The translations under genes and the position numbers were made by a program. Shown piece after piece: positions 59,964-64,000 of a DNA stretch of 64,000 bases (position 1 is the stretch's first letter; the number at the start of each line of letters is the position of its first letter). The notes below the pieces were generated by a model, which saw nothing but the letters and a program-made list of their open reading frames with translations, was not told where the DNA came from and searched no databases. This DNA is from Rhabdochlamydiaceae bacterium (GTDB lineage Bacteria; Chlamydiota; Chlamydiia; Chlamydiales; Rhabdochlamydiaceae), in contig JAIELY010000001.1 of the NCBI GenBank assembly GCA_019752555.1, forward strand, positions 62,001-126,000, read 5' to 3'.

Positions 59964-61748
59964 TTATCCGTTGTCCTCAGAAGAATTTTCTTCTTTAGCG
60001 GATTCTTCAGCATCTGGCTTTTCAGCCTTCTTTTTTTTGCTCGTCGCACGTGGTTTAGATGCGCCGACGACAATGTCATCGTGATTTACATTGTTTTTAT
60101 CAATCAAGAAGTCCTTGATAGACAAAGCAATTTTCTTGTGTTCTGGATCGAGCTTAATGACCTTTGCTGTGACTTCTTCGCCTTTATTGATCACATCTTC
60201 CACTTTTCCAAAGGGTTGATCAGAGAGTTCTGTCACATGGACGAGAGCTTCGATCCCATTGTCGAGCTCAACAAAAGCTCCGAACGCAGTGATTTTTGTG
60301 ACAATTCCTTTGACAAGAGTTCCTACGGGCATTGTCTTTTCGATGCTTTCCCAAGGATTGTTGCTCAGTTGCTTCACGCCGAGAGTGATCTTTTTGCTTT
60401 CTTTGTCGACGGAGAGAACAATAGCTTCTACCTTGTCTCCTTTTTTCAATACTTCAGAAGGATGGGACACTTTTTTTATCCAGCTTAGATCGGAAATGTG
60501 GATTAATCCATCGATTCCAGGTTCGAGCTCGACAAAAGCGCCGTAATTTGTCAAATTGCGGATCTCTGCAGTGACGCTGCTGCCAATAGGATATTTTCTT
60601 TCGACATCATCCCAAGGATTTTTTTCGGTTTGTTTGATGCCTAAAGAGATTTTTCCTTCTTCTTTTTGAACAGAAAGCACGATTGCTTCGACTTCATCGC
60701 CTTTTTGCACGATTTCGCTAGGATCAGTGACATTTTTTACCCATGACATTTCAGAGACGTGGATGAGTCCTTCGATGCCTGGCTCAATTTCGATAAAAGC
60801 ACCATAGGGGACGAGATTAACGATCTTGCCGTGGACTTTAGTCCCTGGCGGATAACGGTGTTCGATTTCTTCCCATGGATTAGATTCTTTTTGCTTCATT
60901 CCCAAAGCAACGCGTCCTTTGTCCTTATCGACGTGGAGGATCATCACTTCGAGTTCCTGACCTAGCGCGACCATTTCTGAAGGATGTTTAATACGCTTCC
61001 ATGTCATGTCGGTGATATGCAAGAGGCCGTCGATACCGTCGAGGTCAAGGAAGACGCCGAAGTCGGTGATGTTTTTCACGATCCCTTTTCTCACTTCTCC
61101 TTCGTTGATATTCTCGAGCATTTCAGCTTTGCGAGAAATACGCTCTTCTTCTAGAAGTTCTCTGCGAGAAACGACGATGTTTTTACGCTCAGTATTGATC
61201 TTAAGGATTTTAAAGTCGTATGTCTGCCCGAGGAATTCATCGAGGTTTTTAATGCGCTTATTATCGATCTGCGAGCCTGGAAGGAATGCTTCCATGCCGA
61301 TATCGACCATTAGGCCGCCTTTGACTTTGCGAATCACTTTTCCTTTAACGATCGAGCCTTCGTTGCAGTGGTTGACGATGTATTCCCACTGACGTTGACG
61401 GCGTGCCTTATCACGGGAGAGAACGATCTGTCCATCTTCACCTTCGGCTTGATCCAGATAGACTTCGACTTCTGTGCCTAAAAACAGCTCATTTGGATCG
61501 GGAAATTCGTTAATAGGAACAAGCCCTTCTGATTTTAAACCGACGTCGACGACGACGAAGTCTTTTGTGATTTCGACAATTCTGCCTTTTAAAATTTGCC
61601 CCGTGCTCATAGCGGATACGGAGCCTGTGCCTGCGGCTTCTTCTTTGCGATTCAGTAGGCTTTGGAATTGTTTTGCGTCTTCTTCATGAAAATCGACATC
61701 GTCAATGACTTTGCTGTCGTTCCAATCGTGGTGAGTTGTTTTGGACAT
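59964..61748 (-). CDS. rpsA: 30S ribosomal protein S1
   Basis: 594 residues with six S1 domains, each showing the G-x-V-x-x-I/V start and a GAFVEL/GVFLDL core (for example [19 protein letters not shown] and [20 protein letters not shown]). The C-terminal 35 residues are Lys/Glu/Ala-rich. S1 helps load mRNA with weak Shine-Dalgarno sites, which are frequent in this window. nusA follows at 234 bp. rpsA-nusA-infB matches CT098-CT096 as recalled. The divergent lysC is 230 bp away. Confidence 0.96.
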   Translation of the reverse strand: MSKTTHHDWNDSKVIDDVDFHEEDAKQFQSLLNRKEEAAGTGSVSAMSTGQILKGRIVEITKDFVVVDVGLKSEGLVPINEFPDPNELFLGTEVEVYLDQAEGEDGQIVLSRDKARRQRQWEYIVNHCNEGSIVKGKVIRKVKGGLMVDIGMEAFLPGSQIDNKRIKNLDEFLGQTYDFKILKINTERKNIVVSRRELLEEERISRKAEMLENINEGEVRKGIVKNITDFGVFLDLDGIDGLLHITDMTWKRIKHPSEMVALGQELEVMILHVDKDKGRVALGMKQKESNPWEEIEHRYPPGTKVHGKIVNLVPYGAFIEIEPGIEGLIHVSEMSWVKNVTDPSEIVQKGDEVEAIVLSVQKEEGKISLGIKQTEKNPWDDVERKYPIGSSVTAEIRNLTNYGAFVELEPGIDGLIHISDLSWIKKVSHPSEVLKKGDKVEAIVLSVDKESKKITLGVKQLSNNPWESIEKTMPVGTLVKGIVTKITAFGAFVELDNGIEALVHVTELSDQPFGKVEDVINKGEEVTAKVIKLDPEHKKIALSIKDFLIDKNNVNHDDIVVGASKPRATSKKKKAEKPDAEESAKEENSSEDNG

Positions 61749-61978
61749 TTTAAGGGTTGCTCCTCTAGTTTATAGGTCAAGGGAAGAGCGTATCAAAAGA
61801 TTCGTAATAAAATCAATGGAAAAAAAGCGGTTCCATTTTCTAAGGGGATCGGTGTGTAAAGTTTTTTCGCTCTTGAAGTTTTTTCAGTATAGGTGTTTGA
61901 ATGATTTATACCTAAATATCTCGAGATGTTGAAGTTGTTGTGATTCGAATCGATACATAGTAAATAGTTAGTTATATT

Positions 61979-62803
61979 ATGGAAACAATTGTGATGAAAT
62001 TTGGCGGAGCTTCTGTGGCTCACCCGGCGCAATTTGCCCAGATTGCTGAGATCATTGCAAATCGGCATTCTAAGGCTCATGTTGTTGTGGTGGTAAGCGC
62101 CATGGGGGATACGACAAATCAATTGTTGTCTTTAGCGCGTCAAGTTCATCCTTCGCCGCCTCCAAGAGAGCTTGACATGTTGCTGACGACAGGTGAGAGA
62201 GTCAGCATTGCTCTTCTTGCAATGGCTTTACATTCAAAGGGAAAGGATGCCATTAGTTTTACCGGGAGCCAATCGGGAATCATTACGACGCCTTGCCATT
62301 TTGATGCCCGTATTATCGATGTGCGCCCGCATCGATTGCAGCAGCAGTTGGACCTTGGAAAAGTTGTCATTGTTGCCGGATTTCAGGGGGTAAGTACAAG
62401 GGGCGAAATAACGACCCTTGGGCGGGGAGGATCCGATACGACAGCCGTTGCTTTGGCTGTCGCGCTAGGTGCTAGCTGCGTTGAATTTTATAAAGATGTT
62501 CCAGGGATTTGTTCTGACGATCCCAAAATGGACCCCTCAGCGAGTGTCTTTCCGTATCTTTCCTACGATGAAGCATTGGCGGTTGTGTTAAAGGGGGCAA
62601 AGGTATTGCACCCCAGATGCATTCAATTAGCGGCTCAAAATGGTGTGAATTTACATGTGCGCTCTTTTTTTGATGTGGATTTAAAAGAATCATTAGGAAC
62701 AAGAATTGGATTAAGCAGACCTGGTCCCGTTAGCGCTTCGCGCGGCAATGCAGATTTTGGCAAAGCGGGACGGGCTTGTTGTTATGAAATAGAAGAGGGG
62801 TGA
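61979..62803 (+). CDS. lysC: Aspartokinase catalytic domain without ACT domains
   Basis: Aspartokinase phosphorylates aspartate, the first step to lysine, diaminopimelate and threonine. The 274-residue protein has VMKFGGASV near residue 5, LLTTGERVSIALLA near 67, the catalytic TLGRGGSDTTAVALA near 147 and YKDVPGICSDDP near 175. It ends after LGTRIG, where the regulatory ACT pair (about 150 residues) would begin. It is short but not obviously broken: the stop is followed 2 bp later by the next ATG. It may be insensitive to lysine, or an ACT subunit may be encoded elsewhere. Confidence 0.9.
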   Translation: METIVMKFGGASVAHPAQFAQIAEIIANRHSKAHVVVVVSAMGDTTNQLLSLARQVHPSPPPRELDMLLTTGERVSIALLAMALHSKGKDAISFTGSQSGIITTPCHFDARIIDVRPHRLQQQLDLGKVVIVAGFQGVSTRGEITTLGRGGSDTTAVALAVALGASCVEFYKDVPGICSDDPKMDPSASVFPYLSYDEALAVVLKGAKVLHPRCIQLAAQNGVNLHVRSFFDVDLKESLGTRIGLSRPGPVSASRGNADFGKAGRACCYEIEEG

Positions 62804-62805
62804 AA

Positions 62806-64000
62806 ATGCAAAGTCAAGTTTCCTCCCGGCAATTTCCGGCGATTGAAACTGTTTTTAACGAATCATTAGACATCTCTCGCAGTCTTCTTTATCAGAACTC
62901 CATCCGTGCCGCGTTAAATCGATTGGTCTCTCCAGATCTTTTTGATGGAGATGACAAAATTTTACTAGATTTTTTCAAGAAACTTCCCTCTCTGCAGTGG
63001 AAGGAGTATCAGGGAAGTTCCAATCATTTATCCCTTTCACTTGTGTGTCGTCATCGTATCAATGGAGTTAAGTTTTTCTACGAAATGGTCACTCGCTGGC
63101 TTTTGCCTGGAAGGCGGCTTCTGATGCCGACGTTTTTTTGCTGCGATTTTAAGCTTCCTGAATGGGGTCAGGAATTATTTACTTTTTGTGAAATTGCGAT
63201 TTCTTTAGAGGATTCCAGTCAGTGGGAGATGGTGCGGCAGACGCTGCCTGTTTTGGAATCTGAAATTAAATTAGGATTGGTTTCGGTTTATCACGCGCAT
63301 CGGATGCTTGAGATTAAAGGGCTATCGGGAGATGAAAAAACAACCTTGATTCAAGAGAGGATTTTGTCCTTTCTTAAAAAACGTCCCGAAGAGTTTGATG
63401 ATGAAATTTTTCGACTCATGCAGCATTTTTTGGTGATGTGCGGTAGAGAGTTTAAGTCTGCCCGTGAGTATCGGCTGATGAGTCGAATTGTGTATGTGTT
63501 TTATCTATTTGAAAGAGATCTTGCCCTGCAGCTGGAAGAAGCGCCGCATGAGAGGCATGTGCGTTTAAAATTTTCTAAAACCACTCTTCAGCTTCCCTTT
63601 GGAAATAAGAGAGTGCTTGGGATTGTTGTTGGGATTAATTTTTTCAATGAGACAGAAGTTTTTGAGAAGCGTCATTTGTTAGAGGGGATTAAACTTCACC
63701 TTTCTGATGTGCATGAGGTGGAAGGCTCTTACTTAACTCATTTAGTAAATGAGTCTAGAATTCAGTTGCTGTATCTTGAGGTGGAAAAAGATGCAGGCGG
63801 CGAATTCAGTTTAAGCGAGATTCAACGGTTAAGACAATTGCTTCCTCAAGAATTGAAAGCCGGCGTAGAGAAGTTGACTCGGCCTTTATTTATGCCGCGT
63901 AATGAAGAGGAGGTGATGCGCAACATCATCACTTTAGCTCAACAGCTCAAATTTCCCAAAGACTTGCCTCAGGTCATTATCTCTTTTGACGGGCAAGCGG
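62806..64000 (+). CDS. Large hypothetical protein, 3' end outside the window
   Basis: An open frame from the ATG at 62806 to the window end (398 codons). The start (QSQVSSRQFPAIETVFNES) is polar. The body is helical with segments such as RWLLPGRRLLMPTFFCCDF, FLVMCGREFKSAREYRLMSR and LQLPFGNKRVLGIVVGINFF. No signal peptide, membrane segment or known motif is seen. It probably shares a transcript with lysC. It may be a Chlamydiota-specific protein, but I cannot name it. Confidence 0.75.
   Translation, partial: MQSQVSSRQFPAIETVFNESLDISRSLLYQNSIRAALNRLVSPDLFDGDDKILLDFFKKLPSLQWKEYQGSSNHLSLSLVCRHRINGVKFFYEMVTRWLLPGRRLLMPTFFCCDFKLPEWGQELFTFCEIAISLEDSSQWEMVRQTLPVLESEIKLGLVSVYHAHRMLEIKGLSGDEKTTLIQERILSFLKKRPEEFDDEIFRLMQHFLVMCGREFKSAREYRLMSRIVYVFYLFERDLALQLEEAPHERHVRLKFSKTTLQLPFGNKRVLGIVVGINFFNETEVFEKRHLLEGIKLHLSDVHEVEGSYLTHLVNESRIQLLYLEVEKDAGGEFSLSEIQRLRQLLPQELKAGVEKLTRPLFMPRNEEEVMRNIITLAQQLKFPKDLPQVIISFDGQA

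Noticed and set aside
61789-61816. Possible rpsA promoter TTGATT-16-GATACG on the minus strand
   Set aside because: The -10 matches poorly and similar matches are frequent in AT-rich DNA. Not strong enough to list.

Overview
This window comes from an environmental (non-Chlamydiaceae) member of the Chlamydiota, probably a Parachlamydiales/Waddlia-like bacterium. Two blocks follow the gene order I remember from Chlamydia trachomatis. The first is pgsA, glgA, ctc (rplY), pth, rpsF, rpsR, rplI, ispE (CT797-CT804). The second, on the minus strand, is rpsA, nusA, infB, rbfA, truB, ribF, ychF, cdsU, cdsV, copN, scc1, malQ (CT098-CT087). A chlamydial type III secretion (T3SS) set, glycogen genes and several secreted or eukaryote-like proteins fit the same assignment. 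Heptose genes and a secreted MESH1-type hydrolase are not expected in Chlamydiaceae. CT numbers are recalled, not searched.

Layout. 1-5 kb: end of an AlbA_2/Schlafen-type regulator, then rlmN and pgsA, an orphan gene, and glgA reading back. 5-12 kb: tRNA-Gln, prs, the ribosomal block rplY-pth-rpsF-rpsR-rplI, ispE, and an overlapping hldD-hldE pair whose HldE has a decayed adenylyltransferase half. 12-17.5 kb: accessory genes, including a signal-peptide-bearing MESH1-like hydrolase, a thioesterase, HtpX, a two-repeat orphan, tandem secreted paralogues and a lipase-like protein. 17.5-29 kb: M20 dipeptidase, a membrane coiled-coil protein, truA, marC, a phospholipase D, rpmB, sthA, a kinase-fold-like protein, clpB and a DUF3800 protein. 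29-33 kb: a proline-rich secreted protein, a large hairpin, a protein with a degenerate Nudix box and a SirB1/TPR protein. 33-39.4 kb: malQ and the T3SS operon scc1-copN-cdsV-cdsU.

39.4-53.7 kb is the most lineage-specific part. Two insertions split the otherwise conserved order. Between cdsU and ychF lie a 1687-residue Ser-rich coiled-coil protein, an MFS transporter and an RlmL-type methyltransferase. Between ychF and ribF lie two leucine-rich-repeat paralogues and a eukaryote-like protein kinase. One paralogue is split by a -1 frameshift exactly at an A-AAA-AAT heptamer. The two paralogues share a duplicated promoter and leader, and the kinase gene and the orphan at 2712-3233 have similar AT-only promoters. 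I infer an effector-like gene cluster next to the secretion apparatus, possibly co-regulated. 53.7-62 kb is the conserved translation block ribF-truB-rbfA-infB-nusA-rpsA. 62-64 kb holds an aspartokinase lacking its ACT domains and the start of a large unidentified protein.
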